64,000 bases of DNA from Ptiloglossa arizonensis (GCF_051014685.1 NW_027478534.1:1030250-1094249); one strand, 5' to 3'; positions 34,301 to 48,640 are shown, counted from the stretch's first letter. Numbers and translations: made by a program. The notes: a model not told the origin generated them from the sequence alone.

Positions 34301-37300
34301 GGTCAAACCGTTCGCGAGATATGGCACTTTGGAGGTAAGAAACGCTTGAGAAACTCAAAATTTTCGCAGTTATGATGCTCGAAATGAATAACTGGAACGG
34401 CCTAGGGGAAAACTACACATGCCGCTGTAATCGGGCGTGTTTCTACTTTCAGATGCAACAGAAATTTTGCGGATTGGTCAATCCGTTTGCGAGATGTGGC
34501 AGTTTGGAGGTAAGAAACGCTTGAGAAACTAAAAATTTTCGCAGTTCTGATGCCCTAAACGAATGACTAGAACGGCCTAGGGGAAAACTACACCTACCGT
34601 TGTAATCGGGCGAGTTTCTACTTTCAGATGCAACAGAAATTTTGCGGAATGGTCAATCCGTTCGCGAGATATGGCAATTTGGAGATAAGAAACGCTTGAG
34701 AAACTCAAAATTTTCGCAGTTCTGATGCTCGAAACGAGTAACTAGAACGGCCTAGGGGAGAAGTACGCATACCGTTGTAATCGGACGAGTTTCTACTTTC
34801 AGATGCAACAGAAATTTTGCGGATTGGTCAATCCGTTTGCGAGATGTGGCAGTTTGGAGGTAAGAAACGCTTGAGAAACTAAAAATTTTCGCAGTTCTGA
34901 TGCCCTAAACGAATAACTAGAACGGCCTAGGGGAAAACTACACCTACCGTTGTAATCGGGCGAGTTTCTACTTTCAGATGCAACAGAAATTTTGCGGTTT
35001 GGTCAATCCGTTCGCGAGATATGGCAATTTGGAGATAAGAAACGCTTGAGAAACTCAAAATTTTCGCAGTTCTGATGCTCGAAACGAGTAACTAGAACGG
35101 CCTAGGGGAGAAGTACGCATACCGTTGTAATCGGACGAGTTTCTACTTTCAGATGCAACAGAAATTTTGCGGATTAGTCAATCCGTTCGCGATATATGGC
35201 AGTTTGGAGGTAAGAAACGCTTGAGAAACTCAAAATTTTCGCAGTTCTGATGCTCGAAACGAGTAACTAGAAAGGCCTAGGGGAAAACTACACCTACCGT
35301 TGTAATCGGGCGAGTTTCTACTTTCAGATGCAACAGAAATTTTGCGGTTTGGTCAAACCGTTCGCGAGATATGGCACTTTGGAGGTAAGAAACGCTTGAG
35401 AAACTCAAAATTTTCGCCGTTCTGATGCTCGAAACGAATAACTAGAACGGCCTAGGGGAAAGCTACACAATACCGTTGTAATCGGGCGAGTTTCTACTTT
35501 CAGATGCAACAGAAAATTTGCGGATTGGTCACTCCGTTCGCGAGATATGGCAGTTTGGAGGTAAGAAACGCTTGAGAAACTCAAAATTTTCGCAGTTCTG
35601 ATGCTCGACACGAATAACTAGAACGGCCTAGGGGAAAAGTGCGCATACCGTTGTAATCGGGCGAGTTTCTACTTTCAGATGCAACAGAAATTTTGCGGAT
35701 TGGTCAATCCGTTCGCGAGTAATGGCAGTTTGGAAGTAAGAAACGCTTGAGAAACTCAAAATTTTCGCCGTTCTGATGCTCGAAAGAAATAACTAGAACG
35801 GCCTAGGGGAAAACTACACCTACCGTTGTAATCGGGCGAGTTTCTACTTTCAGATGCAACAGAAATTTTGCGGTTTGGTCAAACCGTTCGCGAGATATGG
35901 CACTTTGGAGGTAAGAAACGCTTGAGAAACTCAAAATTTTCGCAGTTATGATGCTCGAAATGAATAACTGGAACGGCCTAGGGGAAAACTACACATGCCG
36001 CTGTAATCGGGCGTGTTTCTACTTTCAGATGCAACAGAAATTTTGCGGATTGGTCAATCCGTTTGCGAGATGTGGCAGTTTGGAGGTAAGAAACGCTTGA
36101 GAAACTAAAAATTTTCGCAGTTCTGATGCCCTAAACGAATAACTAGAACGGCCTAGGGGAAAACTACACCTACCGTTGTAATCGGGCGAGTTTCTACTTT
36201 CAGATGCAACAGAAATTTTGCGGTTTGGTCAATCCGTTCGCGAGATATGGCAATTTGGAGATAAGAAACGCTTGAGAAACTCAAAATTTTCGCAGTTCTG
36301 ATGCTCGAAACGAGTAACTAGAACGGCCTAGGGGAGAAGTACGCATACCGTTGTAATCGGACGAGTTTCTACTTTCAGATGCAACAGAAATTTTGCGGAT
36401 TAGTCAATCCGTTCGCGATATATGGCAGTTTGGAGGTAAGAAACGCTTGAGAAACTCAAAACTTTCGCAGTTCTGATGCTCGAAACGAGTAACTAGAAAG
36501 GCCTAGGGGAAAACTACACCTACCGTTGTAATCGGGCGAGTTTCTACTTTCAGATGCAACAGAAATTTTGCGGTTTGGTCAAACCGTTCGCGAGATATGG
36601 CACTTTGGAGGTAAGAAACGCTTGAGAAACTCAAAATTTTCGCAGTTATGATGCTCGAAATGAATAACTGGAAAGGCCTAGGGGAAAACTATACATGCCG
36701 CTGTAATCGGGCGTGTTTCTACTTTCAGATGCAACAGAAATTTTGCGGATTGGTCAATCCGTTTGCGAGATGTGGCAGTTTGGAGGTAAGAAACGCTTGA
36801 GAAACTAAAAATTTTCGCAGTTCTGATGCCCTAAACGAATAACTAGAACGGCCTAGGGGAAAACTACACCTACCGTTGTAATCGGGCGAGTTTCTACTTT
36901 CAGATGCAACAGAAATTTTGCGGAATGGTCAATCGGTTCGCGAGATATGGCAATTTGGAGATAAGAAACGCTTGAGAAACTCAAAATTTTCGCAGTTCTG
37001 ATGCTCGAAACGAGTAACTAGAACGGCCTAGGGGAGAAGTACGCATACCGTTGTAATCGGACGAGTTTCTACTTTCAGATGCAACAGAAATTTTGCGGAT
37101 TAGTCAATCCGTTCGCGATATATGGCAGTTTGGAGGTAAGAAACGCTTGAGAAACTCAAAATTTTCGCAGTTCTGATGCTCGAAACGAGTAACTAGAAAG
37201 GCCTAGGGGAAAACTACACCTACCGTTGTAATCGGGCGAGTTTCTACTTTCAGATGCAACAGAAATTTTGCGGTTTGGTCAAACCGTTCGCGAGATATGG

Positions 37301-38481
37301 CACTTTGGAGGTAAGAAACGCTTGAGAAACTCAAAATTTTCGCAGTTATGATGCTCGAAATGAATAACTGGAACGGCCTAGGGGAAAACTACACATGCCG
37401 CTGTAATCGGGCGTGTTTCTACTTTCAGATGCAACAGAAATTTTGCGGATTGGTCAATCCGTTTGCGAGATGTGGCAGTTTGGAGGTAAGAAACGCTTGA
37501 GAAACTAAAAATTTTCGCAGTTCTGATGCCCTAAACGAATAACTAGAACGGCCTAGGGGAAAACTACACCTACCGTTGTAATCGGGCGAGTTTCTACTTT
37601 CAGATGCAACAGAAATTTTGCGGAATGGTCAATCCGTTCGCGAGATATGGCAATTTGGAGATAAGAAACGCTTGAGAAACTCAAAATTTTCGCAGTTCTG
37701 ATGCTCGAAACGAGTAACTAGAACGGCCTAGGGGAGAAGTACGCATACCGTTGTAATCGGACGAGTTTCTACTTTCAGATGCAACAGAAATTTTGCGGAT
37801 TAGTCAATCCGTTCGCGATATATGGCAGTTTGGAGGTAAGAAACGCTTGAGAAACTCAAAATTTTCGCAGTTCTGATGCTCGAAACGAGTAACTAGAACG
37901 GCCTAGGGGAAAACTACACCTACCGTTGTAATCGGGCGAGTTTCTACTTTCAGATGCAACAGAAATTTTGCGGATTGGTCAATCCGTTTGCGAGATGTGG
38001 CAGTTTGGAGGTAAGAAACGCTTGAGAAACTCAAAATTTTCGCAGTTCTGATGCCCTAAACGAATAACTAGAACGGCCTAGGGGAAAACTACACCTACCG
38101 TTGTAATCGGGCGAGTTTCTACTTTCAGATGCAACAGAAATTTTGCGGATTGCTCAATCCGTTCGCGAGATATGGCAATTTGGAGATAAGAAACGCTTGA
38201 GAAACTCAAAACTTTCGCAGTTCTGATGCTCCAAACGAGTAACTAGAGCGGCCTAGGGGAATACTACACACACCGTTGTCATCGGGCGAGTTTCTACTTT
38301 CAGATGCAACAGAAATTTTGCGGATTGATCAATCCGTTCGCGAGATATGGCAATTTGGAGATAAGAAACGCTTGAGAAACTCAAAATTTTCGCAGTTCTG
38401 ATGCTCGAAACGAGTAACTACAACGGCCTAGGGGAGAAGTACGCATACCGTTGTAATCGGGCGAGTTTCTACTTTCAGAAA
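31305..38481 (+). repeat. Super-unit U2 (7,177 bp), shortened relative of U1
   Basis: It begins like U1 with E1-E2-E3. The offset to U1 is 10,675 bp at the start, 10,500 bp after a one-monomer deletion at 31,830-32,004 (seen at the GAATGGTC...AAATTATC monomer and at GAAAATTTGCGG), and 10,150 bp at the F cassettes (23,505 against 33,655; 25,255 against 35,405). It then has three further 700 bp A-B-C-D units from 35,857, and ends in D', B, E6-like and E7-like monomers before E1 at 38,482. Confidence 0.82.
31830..32004 (+). repeat. Chimeric E1-A/B monomer, deletion junction
   Basis: The left part equals the U1 monomer at 21,155 (AGAAGCAAC before it, GGATGTAAG, GCAGTTATGATG). The right part equals the next U1 monomer at 21,330 (CCCTAAACGAATAACTAG, CACCTACC). 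One monomer is missing relative to U1, and the crossover falls within the conserved TCGCAGTT-ATGATG area near position 90. Confidence 0.85.
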
Positions 38482-41400
38482 CAACAGAAATTTTGCGGAT
38501 TGGTCAATCCGTTCGCGAGATATGGCAGTTTGGAGGTAAGAAACGCTTGAGAAACTCAAAATTTTCGCTGTTCTGATGCTCGAAATGAATAACTGGAACG
38601 GCCCAGGGGAAAACTACACATACCGTTGTAATCGGGCGAGTTTCTACTTTCAGATGCAACAGAAATTTTGCGGATTGGTCAATCCGTTCGCGAGATATGG
38701 CAGTTTGGAGGTAAGAAACGCTTGAGAAACTCAAAATTTTCGCAGTTCTGATGCTCGACACGAATAACTAGAGCGGCCTAGGGGAAAAGTGCGCATACCG
38801 TTGTAATCGGGCGAGTTTCTACTTTCAGATGCAACAGAAATTTTGCGGATTGATCAATCCGTTCGCGAGATATGGCAGTTTGGAAGTAAGAAACGCTTGA
38901 GAAACACAAAATTTTCGCCGTTCTGATGCTCGAAACGAATAACTAGAACGGCCTAGGGGAAAAGTGCGCATACCGTTGTAATCGGGCGAGTTTCTACTTT
39001 CAGATGCAACAGAAATTTTGCGGTTTGGTCAAACCGTTCGCGAGATATGGCAGTTTGGAGGTAAGAAACGCTTGAGAAACTCAAAATTTTCGCAGTTATG
39101 ATGCTCGAAATGAATAACTGGAACGGCCTAGGGGAAAACTACACCTACCGTTGTAATCGGGCGAGTTTCTACTTTCAGATGCAACAGAAATTTTGCGGAT
39201 TGGTCAATCCGTTTGCGAGATGTGGCAGTTTGGAGGTAAGAAACGCTTGAGAAACTAAAAATTTTCGCAGTTCTGATGCCCTAAACGAATAACTAGAACG
39301 GCCTAGGGGAAAACTACACCTACCGTTGTAATCGGGCGAGTTTCTACTTTCAGATGCAACAGAAATTTTGCGGATTGCTCAATCCGTTCGCGAGATATGG
39401 CAGTTTGGAGATAAGAAACGCTTGAGAAACTCAAAACTTTCGCAGTTCTGATGCTCGAAACGAGTAACTAGAACGGCCTAGGGGAGAAGTACGCATACCG
39501 TTGTATTCGGACGAGTTTCTACTTTCAGATGCAACAGAAATTTTGCGGATTAGTCAATCCGTTCGCGATATATGGCAGTTTGGAGGTAAGAAACGCTTGA
39601 GAAACTCAAAATTTTCGCCGTTCTGATGCTCGAAACGAATAACTAGAACGGCCTAGGGGAAAACTACACATACCGTTGTAATCGGGCGAGTGTCTACTTT
39701 CAGATGCAACAGAAATTTTGGGGATTGATCAATCCGTTCGCGAGATATGGCAGTTTGGAGATAAGAAACACTTGAGAAACTCAAAATTTTCGCAGTTCTG
39801 ATGCTCGAAACGAGTAACTAGAACGGCCTAGGGGAGAAGTACGCATACCGTTGTAATCGGACGAGTTTCTACTTTCAGATGCAACAGAAATTTTGCGGTT
39901 TAGTCAATCCGTTCGCGATATATGGCAGTTTGGAGGTAAGAAACGCTTGAGAAACTCGAAATTTTCGCCGTTCTGATGCTCGAAACGAATAACTAGAACG
40001 GCCTAGGGGAAAACTACACATGCCGCTGTAATCGGGCGTGTTTCTACTTTCAGATGCAACAGAAATTTTGCGGATTGGTCAATCCGTTTGCGAGATGTGG
40101 CAGTTTGGAGGTAAGAAACCCTTGAGAAACTCAAAATTTTCGCAGTTCTGATGCCCTAAACGAATAACTAGAACGGCCTAGGGGAAAACTACACCTACCG
40201 TTGTAATCGGGCGAGTTTCTACTTTCAGATGCAACAGAAATTTTGCGGAATAGTCAATCCGTTCGCGAGATATGGCAATTTGGAGATAAGAAACGCTTGA
40301 GAAACACAAAATTATCGCAGTTCTGATGCTCGAAACGAGTAACTAGAACGGCCTAGGGGAGAAGTACGCATACCGTTGTAATCGGACGAGTTTCTACTTT
40401 CAGATGCAACAGAAATTTTGCGGATTAGTCAATCCGTTCGCGATATATGGCAGTTTGGAGGTAAGAAACGCTTGAGAAACTCAAAATTTTCGCCGTTCTG
40501 ATGCTCGAAACGAATAACTAGAACGGCCTAGGGGAAAGCTACACAATACCGTTGTAATCGGGCGAGTTTCTACTTTCAGATGCAACAGAAAATTTGCGGA
40601 TTGGTCACTCCGTTCGCGAGATATGGCAGTTTGGAGGTAAGAAACGCTTGAGAAACTCAAAATTTTCGCAGTTCTGATGCTCGACACGAATAACTAGAAC
40701 GGCCTAGGGGAAAAGTGCGCATACCGTAGTAATCGGGCGAGTTTCTACTTTCAGATGCAACAGAAATTTTGCGGATTGTCAATCCGTTCGCGAGATATGG
40801 CAGTTTGGAGATAAGAAACGCCTGAGAAACACAAAATTTTCGCAGTTCTGATGCTCGAAACGAGTAACTAGTGCGGCCTAGGGGAAAAGTACGCATACCG
40901 TTGTAATTGGGCGAGTTTCTACTTTCAGGTGCAACAGAAATTTTGCGGATTGGTCAATCCGTTCGCGAGATATGGCAGTTTGGAAGTAAGAAACGCTTGA
41001 GAAACTCAAAATTTTCGCAGTTCTGATGCTCGAAAGAAATAACTAGAACGGCCTAGGGGAAAAGTTCGCATACCGTTGTAATCAGGCGAGTTTCTACTTT
41101 CAGATGCAATAGAAATTTTGCGGAATGGTCAATCCGTTCGCGAGATATGGCAATTTGGAGATAAGAAACGCTTGAGAAACTCAAAATTTTCGCAGTTCTG
41201 ATGCTCGAAACGAGTAACTAGAACGGCCTAGGGGAGAAGTACGCATACCGTTGTAATCGGACGAGTTTCTACTTTCAGATGCAACAGAAATTTTGCGGAT
41301 TAGTCAATCCGTTCGCGATATATGGCAGTTTGGAGGTAAGAAACGCTTGAGAAACTCAAAATTTTCGCCGTTCTGATGCTCGAAACGAATAACTAGAACG

Positions 41401-43207
41401 GCCTAGGGGAAAACTACACATACCGTTGTAATCGGGCGAGTTTCTACTTTCAGATGCAACAGAAATTTTGCGGATTGTTCAATCCGTTCGCGAGATATGG
41501 CAGTTTGGAGGTAAGAAACGCTTGAGAAACTCAAAATTTTCGCAGTTCTGATGCTCGAAACGAGTAACTAGAACGGCCTAGGGGAGAAGTACGCATACCG
41601 TTGTAATCGGACGAGTTTCTACTTTCAGATGCAACAGAAATTTTGCGGATTGGTCAATCCGTTTGCGAGATGTGGCAGTTTGGAGGTAAGAAACGCTTGA
41701 GAAACTAAAAATTTTCGCAGTTCTGATGCCCTAAACGAATAACTAGAACGGCCTAGGGGAAAACTACACCTACCGTTGTAATCGGGCGAGTTTCTACTTT
41801 CAGATGCAACAGAAATTTTGCGGTTTGGTCAATCCGTTCGCGAGATATGGCAATTTGGAGATAAGAAACGCTTGAGAAACTCAAAATTTTCGCAGTTCTG
41901 ATGCTCGAAACGAGTAACTAGAACGGCCTAGGGGAGAAGTACGCATACCGTTGTAATCGGACGAGTTTCTACTTTCAGATGCAACAGAAATTTTGCGGAT
42001 TAGTCAATCCGTTCGCGATATATGGCAGTTTGGAGGTAAGAAACGCTTGAGAAACTCAAAATTTTCGCAGTTCTGATGCTCGAAACGAGTAACTAGAAAG
42101 GCCTAGGGGAAAACTACACCTACCGTTGTAATCGGGCGAGTTTCTACTTTCAGATGCAACAGAAATTTTGCGGTTTGGTCAAACCGTTCGCGAGATATGG
42201 CACTTTGGAGGTAAGAAACGCTTGAGAAACTCAAAATTTTCGCCGTTCTGATGCTCGAAACGAATAACTAGAACGGCCTAGGGGAAAGCTACACAATACC
42301 GTTGTAATCGGGCGAGTTTCTACTTTCAGATGCAACAGAAAATTTGCGGATTGGTCACTCCGTTCGCGAGATATGGCAGTTTGGAGGTAAGAAACGCTTG
42401 AGAAACTCAAAATTTTCGCAGTTCTGATGCTCGACACGAATAACTAGAACGGCCTAGGGGAAAAGTGCGCATACCGTTGTAATCGGGCGAGTTTCTACTT
42501 TCAGATGCAACAGAAATTTTGCGGATTGTTAATCCGTTCGCGAGATATGGCAGTTTGGAGATAAGAAACGCTTGAGAAACTCAAAATTTTCGCCGTTCTG
42601 ATGCTCGAAACGAATAACTAGAACGGCCTAGGGGAAAGCTACACAATACCGTTGTAATCGGGCGAGTTTCTACTTTCAGATGCAACAGAAATTTTGCGGA
42701 TTAGTCAATCCGTTCGCGATATATGGCAGTTTGGAGGTAAGAAACGCTTGAGAAACTCAAAATTTTCGCCGTTCTGATGCTCGAAACGAATAACTAGAAC
42801 GGCCTAGGGGAAAACTACACATACCGTTGTAAGCGGGCGAGTTTCTACTTTCAGATGCAACAGAAATTTTGCGGATTGATCAATCCGTTCGCGAGATATG
42901 GCAGTTTGGAGATAAGAAACGCTTGAGAAACTCAAAATTTTCGCAGTTCTGATGCTCCAAACGAGTAACTAGAGCGGCCTAGGGGAAAACTACACATACC
43001 GTTATCATCGGGCGAGTTTCTACTTTCAGATGCAACAGAAATTTTGCGGATTGATCAATCCGTTCGCGAGATATGGCAATTTGGAGATAAGAAACGCTTG
43101 AGAAACTCAAAATTTTCGCAGTTCTGATGCTCGAAACGAGTAACTAGAACGGCCTAGGGGAGAAGTACGCATACCGTTGTAATCGGGCGAGTTTCTACTT
43201 TCAGAAA
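38482..43207 (+). repeat. Super-unit U3 (4,726 bp, 27 monomers)
   Basis: Starts with an E1 preceded by TTTCAGAAACAAC, a variant of AGAAGCAAC shared with the unit at 43,208. E1-E6 are followed by C/D-type monomers with private marks (TTGTATTCGGACGAG near 39,505; GTGTCTACTTTC near 39,690; AAACCCTTGAG near 40,119; GTAGTAATC near 40,730; GCAATAGAAA near 41,108), an F-like run, B-C'-D, another F-like run, then the GTTATCATCGG monomer at 42,858 and an E7. All the private marks named return 4,901 bp downstream. Confidence 0.82.
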
Positions 43208-46200
43208 CAACAGAAATTTTGCGGATTGGTCAATCCGTTCGCGAGATATGGCAGTTTGGAGGTAAGAAACGCTTGAGAAACTCAAAATTTTCGCAGTTCT
43301 GATGCTCGAAATGAATAACTGGAACGGCCCAGGGGAAAACTACACATACCGTTGTAATCGGGCGAGTTTCTACTTTCAGATGCAACAGAAATTTTGCGGA
43401 TTGGTCAATCCGTTCGCGAGATATGGCAGTTTGGAGGTAAGAAACGCTTGAGAAACTCAAAATTTTCGCAGTTCTGATGCTCGACACGAATAACTAGAGC
43501 GGCCTAGGGGAAAAGTGCGCATACCGTTGTAATCGGGCGAGTTTCTACTTTCAGATGCAACAGAAATTTTGCGGATTGATCAATCCGTTCGCGAGATATG
43601 GCAGTTTGGAAGTAAGAAACGCTTGAGAAACACAAAATTTTCGCCGTTCTGATGCTCGAAACGAATAACTAGAACGGCCTAGGGGAAAAGTGCGCATACC
43701 GTTGTAATCGGGCGAGTTTCTACTTTCAGATGCAACAGAAATTTTGCGGTTTGGTCAAACCGTTCGCGAGATATGGCAGTTTGGAGGTAAGAAACGCTTG
43801 AGAAACTCAAAATTTTCGCAGTTATGATGCTCGAAATGAATAACTGGAACGGCCTAGGGGAAAACTACACCTACCGTTGTAATCGGGCGAGTTTCTACTT
43901 TCAGATGCAACAGAAATTTTGCGGATTGGTCAATCCGTTTGCGAGATGTGGCAGTTTGGAGGTAAGAAACGCTTGAGAAACTCAAAATTTTCGCAGTTCT
44001 GATGCCCTAAACGAATAACTAGAACGGCCTAGGGGAAAACTACACCTACCGTTGTAATCGGGCGAGTTTCTACTTTCAGATGCAACAGAAATTTTGCGGA
44101 TTGCTCAATCCGTTCGCGAGATATGGCAGTTTGGAGATAAGAAACGCTTGAGAAACTCAAAACTTTCGCAGTTCTGATGCTCCAAACGAGTAACTAGAGC
44201 GGCCTAGTGGAGAAGTACGCATACCGTTGTCATCGGGCGAGTTTCTACTTTCAGATGCAACAGAAATTTTGCGGATTGATCAATCCGTTCGCGAGATATG
44301 GCAATTTGGAGATAAGAAACGCTTGAGAAACTCAAAATTTTCGCAGTTCTGATGCTCGAAACGAGTAACTAGAACGGCCTAGGGGAGAAGTACGCATACC
44401 GTTGTATTCGGACGAGTTTCTACTTTCAGATGCAACAGAAATTTTGCGGATTAGTCAATCCGTTCGCGATATATGGCAGTTTGGAGGTAAGAAACGCTTG
44501 AGAAACTCAAAATTTTCGCCGTTCTGATGCTCGAAACGAATAACTAGAACGGCCTAGGGGAAAACTACACATACCGTTGTAATCGGGCGAGTGTCTACTT
44601 TCAGATGCAACAGAAATTTTGGGGATTGATCAATCCGTTCGCGAGATATGGCAGTTTGGAGATAAGAAACACTTGAGAAACTCAAAATTTTCGCAGTTCT
44701 GATGCTCGAAACGAGTAACTAGAACGGCCTAGGGGAGAAGTACGCATACCGTTGTAATCGGACGAGTTTCTACTTTCAGATGCAACAGAAATTTTGCGGT
44801 TTAGTCAATCCGTTCGCGATATATGGCAGTTTGGAGGTAAGAAACGCTTGAGAAACTCGAAATTTTCGCCGTTCTGATGCTCGAAACGAATAACTAGAAC
44901 GGCCTAGGGGAAAACTACACATGCCGCTGTAATCGGGCGTGTTTCTACTTTCAGATGCAACAGAAATTTTGCGGATTGGTCAATCCGTTTGCGAGATGTG
45001 GCAGTTTGGAGGTAAGAAACCCTTGAGAAACTCAAAATTTTCGCAGTTCTGATGCCCTAAACGAATAACTAGAACGGCCTAGGGGAAAACTACACCTACC
45101 GTTGTAATCGGGCGAGTTTCTACTTTCAGATGCAACAGAAATTTTGCGGAATGGTCAATCCGTTCGCGAGATATGGCAATTTGGAGATAAGAAACGCTTG
45201 AGAAACACAAAATTATCGCAGTTCTGATGCTCGAAACGAGTAACTAGAACGGCCTAGGGGAGAAGTACGCATACCGTTGTAATCGGACGAGTTTCTACTT
45301 TCAGATGCAACAGAAATTTTGCGGATTAGTCAATCCGTTCGCGATATATGGCAGTTTGGAGGTAAGAAACGCTTGAGAAACTCAAAATTTTCGCCGTTCT
45401 GATGCTCGAAACGAATAACTAGAACGGCCTAGGGGAAAGCTACACAATACCGTTGTAATCGGGCGAGTTTCTACTTTCAGATGCAACAGAAAATTTGCGG
45501 ATTGGTCACTCCGTTCGCGAGATATGGCAGTTTGGAGGTAAGAAACGCTTGAGAAACTCAAAATTTTCGCAGTTCTGATGCTCGACACGAATAACTAGAA
45601 CGGCCTAGGGGAAAAGTGCGCATACCGTAGTAATCGGGCGAGTTTCTACTTTCAGATGCAACAGAAATTTTGCGGATTGTCAATCCGTTCGCGAGATATG
45701 GCAGTTTGGAGATAAGAAACGCCTGAGAAACACAAAATTTTCGCAGTTCTGATGCTCGAAACGAGTAACTAGTGCGGCCTAGGGGAAAAGTACGCATACC
45801 GTTGTAATTGGGCGAGTTTCTACTTTCAGATGCAACAGAAATTTTGCGGATTGGTCAATCCGTTCGCGAGATATGGCAGTTTGGAAGTAAGAAACGCTTG
45901 AGAAACTCAAAATTTTCGCAGTTCTGATGCTCGAAAGAAATAACTAGAACGGCCTAGGGGAAAAGTTCGCATACCGTTGTAATCAGGCGAGTTTCTACTT
46001 TCAGATGCAATAGAAATTTTGCGGAATGGTCAATCCGTTCGCGAGATATGGCAATTTGGAGATAAGAAACGCTTGAGAAACTCAAAATTTTCGCAGTTCT
46101 GATGCTCGAAACGAGTAACTAGAACGGCCTAGGGGAGAAGTACGCATACCGTTGTAATCGGACGAGTTTCTACTTTCAGATGCAACAGAAATTTTGCGGA

Positions 46201-47057
46201 TTAGTCAATCCGTTCGCGATATATGGCAGTTTGGAGGTAAGAAACGCTTGAGAAACTCAAAATTTTCGCCGTTCTGATGCTCGAAACGAATAACTAGAAC
46301 GGCCTAGGGGAAAACTACACATACCGTTGTAATCGGGCGAGTTTCTACTTTCAGATGCAACAGAAATTTTGCGGATTGTTCAATCCGTTCGCGAGATATG
46401 GCAGTTTGGAGGTAAGAAACGCTTGAGAAACTCAAAATTTTCGCAGTTCTGATGCTCGAAACGAGTAACTAGAACGGCCTAGGGGAGAAGTACGCATACC
46501 GTTGTAATCGGACGAGTTTCTACTTTCAGATGCAACAGAAATTTTGCGGATTAGTCAATCCGTTCGCGATATATGGCAGTTTGGAGGTAAGAAACGCTTG
46601 AGAAACTCAAAATTTTCGCCGTTCTGATGCTCGAAACGAATAACTAGAACGGCCTAGGGGAAAACTACACATACCGTTGTAATCGGGCGAGTTTCTACTT
46701 TCAGATGCAACAGAAATTTTGCGGATTGATCAATCCGTTCGCGAGATATGGCAGTTTGGAGATAAGAAACGCTTGAGAAACTCAAAATTTTCGCAGTTCT
46801 GATGCTCCAAACGAGTAACTAGAGCGGCCTAGGGGAAAACTACACATACCGTTATCATCGGGCGAGTTTCTACTTTCAGATGCAACAGAAATTTTGCGGA
46901 TTGATCAATCCGTTCGCGAGATATGGCAATTTGGAGATAAGAAACGCTTGAGAAACTCAAAATTTTCGCAGTTCTGATGCTCGAAACGAGTAACTAGAAC
47001 GGCCTAGGGGAGAAGTACGCATACCGTTGTAATCGGGCGAGTTTCTACTTTCAGAAG
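43208..47057 (+). repeat. Super-unit U4 (3,850 bp, 22 monomers)
   Basis: A copy of U3. The offset is 4,726 bp at the E1 end and 4,901 bp from about 44.4 kb on, so U4 has gained one monomer (E7 at about 44,258) and later lost the B-C'-D/F stretch that U3 has at 41.6-42.6 kb. The GTTATCATCGG monomer at 46,708 is exactly 3,850 bp after its counterpart at 42,858. The length is exactly 22 x 175. Confidence 0.82.
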
Positions 47058-47933
47058 CAACAGAAATTTTGCGGATTGGTCAATCCGTTCGCGAGATATG
47101 GCAGTTTGGAGGTAAGAAACGCTTGAGAAACTCAAAATTTTCGCAGTTCTAATGCTCGAAATGAATAACTGGAACGGCCCAGGGGAAAACTACACATACC
47201 GTTGTAATCGGTCGAGTTTCTACTTTCAGATGCAACAGAAATTTTGCGGATTGTTCAATCCGTTCGCGAGATATGGCAGTTTGGAGGTAAGAAACGCTTG
47301 AGAAACTCAAAATTTTCGCAGTTATGATGCTCGAAATGAATAACTGGAACGGCTTAGGGGAAAACTACACATGCCGCTGTAATCGGGCGTGTTTCTACTT
47401 TCAGATGCAACAGAAATTTTGCGGATTGGTCAATCCGTTTGCGAGATGTGGCAGTTTGGAGGTAAGAAACGCTTGAGAACACTCAAAATTTTCGCAGTTC
47501 TGATGCCCTAAACGAATAACTAGAACGGCCTAGGGGAAAACTACACCTACCGTTGTAATCGGGCGAGTTTCTACTTTCAGATGCAACAGAAATTTTGCGG
47601 AATGGTCAATCCGTTCGCGAGATATGGCAATTTGGAGATAAGAAACGCTTGAGAAACTCAAAATTTTCGCAGTTCTGATGCTCGAAACGAGTAACTAGAA
47701 CGGCCTAGGGGAGAAGTACGCATACCGTTGTAATCGGACGAGTTTCTACTTTCAGATGCAACAGAAATTTTGCGGATTAGTCAATCCGTTCGCGATGTAT
47801 GGCAGTTTGGAGGTAAGAAACGCTTGAGAAACTCAAAATTTTCGCCGTTCTGATGCTCGAAACGAATAACTAGAACGGCCTAGGGGAAAACTACACATAC
47901 CGTTGTAATCGGGCGAGTTTCTACTTTCAGAAG

Positions 47934-48640
47934 CAACAGAAATTTTGCGGATTGGTCACTCCGTTCGCGAGATATGGCAGTTTGGAGGTAAGAAACGCTT
48001 GAGAAACTCAAAATTTTCGCAGTTCTGACGCTCGAAACGAATAACTAGAACGGCCTAGGGGAAAAGTGCGCATACCGTTGTAATCGGGCGAGTTTCTACT
48101 ATCAGAAGCAACAGAAATTTAGCGGATTGGTCAATCCGTTCGCGAGATATGGCAGTTTGGAGGTAAGAAACGCTTGAGAAACTCAAAATTTTCGCAGTTC
48201 TGATGCTCGAAATGAATAACAGAAACGGCCTAGGGGAAAACTACACATACCGTTGTAATCGGGCGAGATTCTACTTTCAGATGCAACAGAAATTTTGCGG
48301 GTTGGTCAATCCGTTCGCGAGATATGGCCGTTTGGATGTAAGAAACGCTTGAGAAACTCAAAATTTTCGCCGTTCGGATGCTCGAAACGAATAACTAGAA
48401 CGGCCTAGGAGAAAACTACACATACCGTTGTAATCGGGCGAGTTTCTACTTTCAGATGCAACAGAAATTTTGCGGATTGGTCACTCCGTTCGCGAGATAT
48501 GGTAGTTTGGAGGTAAGAAACGCTTGAGAAACTCAAAATTTTCGCAGTTCTGATGCTCGAAACGAATGACTAGAACGGCCTAGGGGAGAAGTACGCACAC
48601 CGTTGTAATCGGGCCAGTTTCTACTTTCAGATGCAACAGA
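47934..48640 (+). repeat. CTGACG cassette, about four monomers, first of four copies
   Basis: Order: AGAAGCAAC monomer with GGTCACTCCG and CTGACGCTCG; monomer with TACTATCAGAAGC before it and AATAACAGAAACGG; GCGGGTTGG monomer with CCGTTTGGATG and GTTCGGATGC; GGTCACTCCG monomer with ATGGTAGTTTGG. Equivalent starts are 49,511, 55,815 and 61,944. Spacings are 1,577, 6,304 and 6,129 bp, each close to a multiple of 175. The fourth copy replaces the ATGGTAGTTT monomer with another type. Confidence 0.82.
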
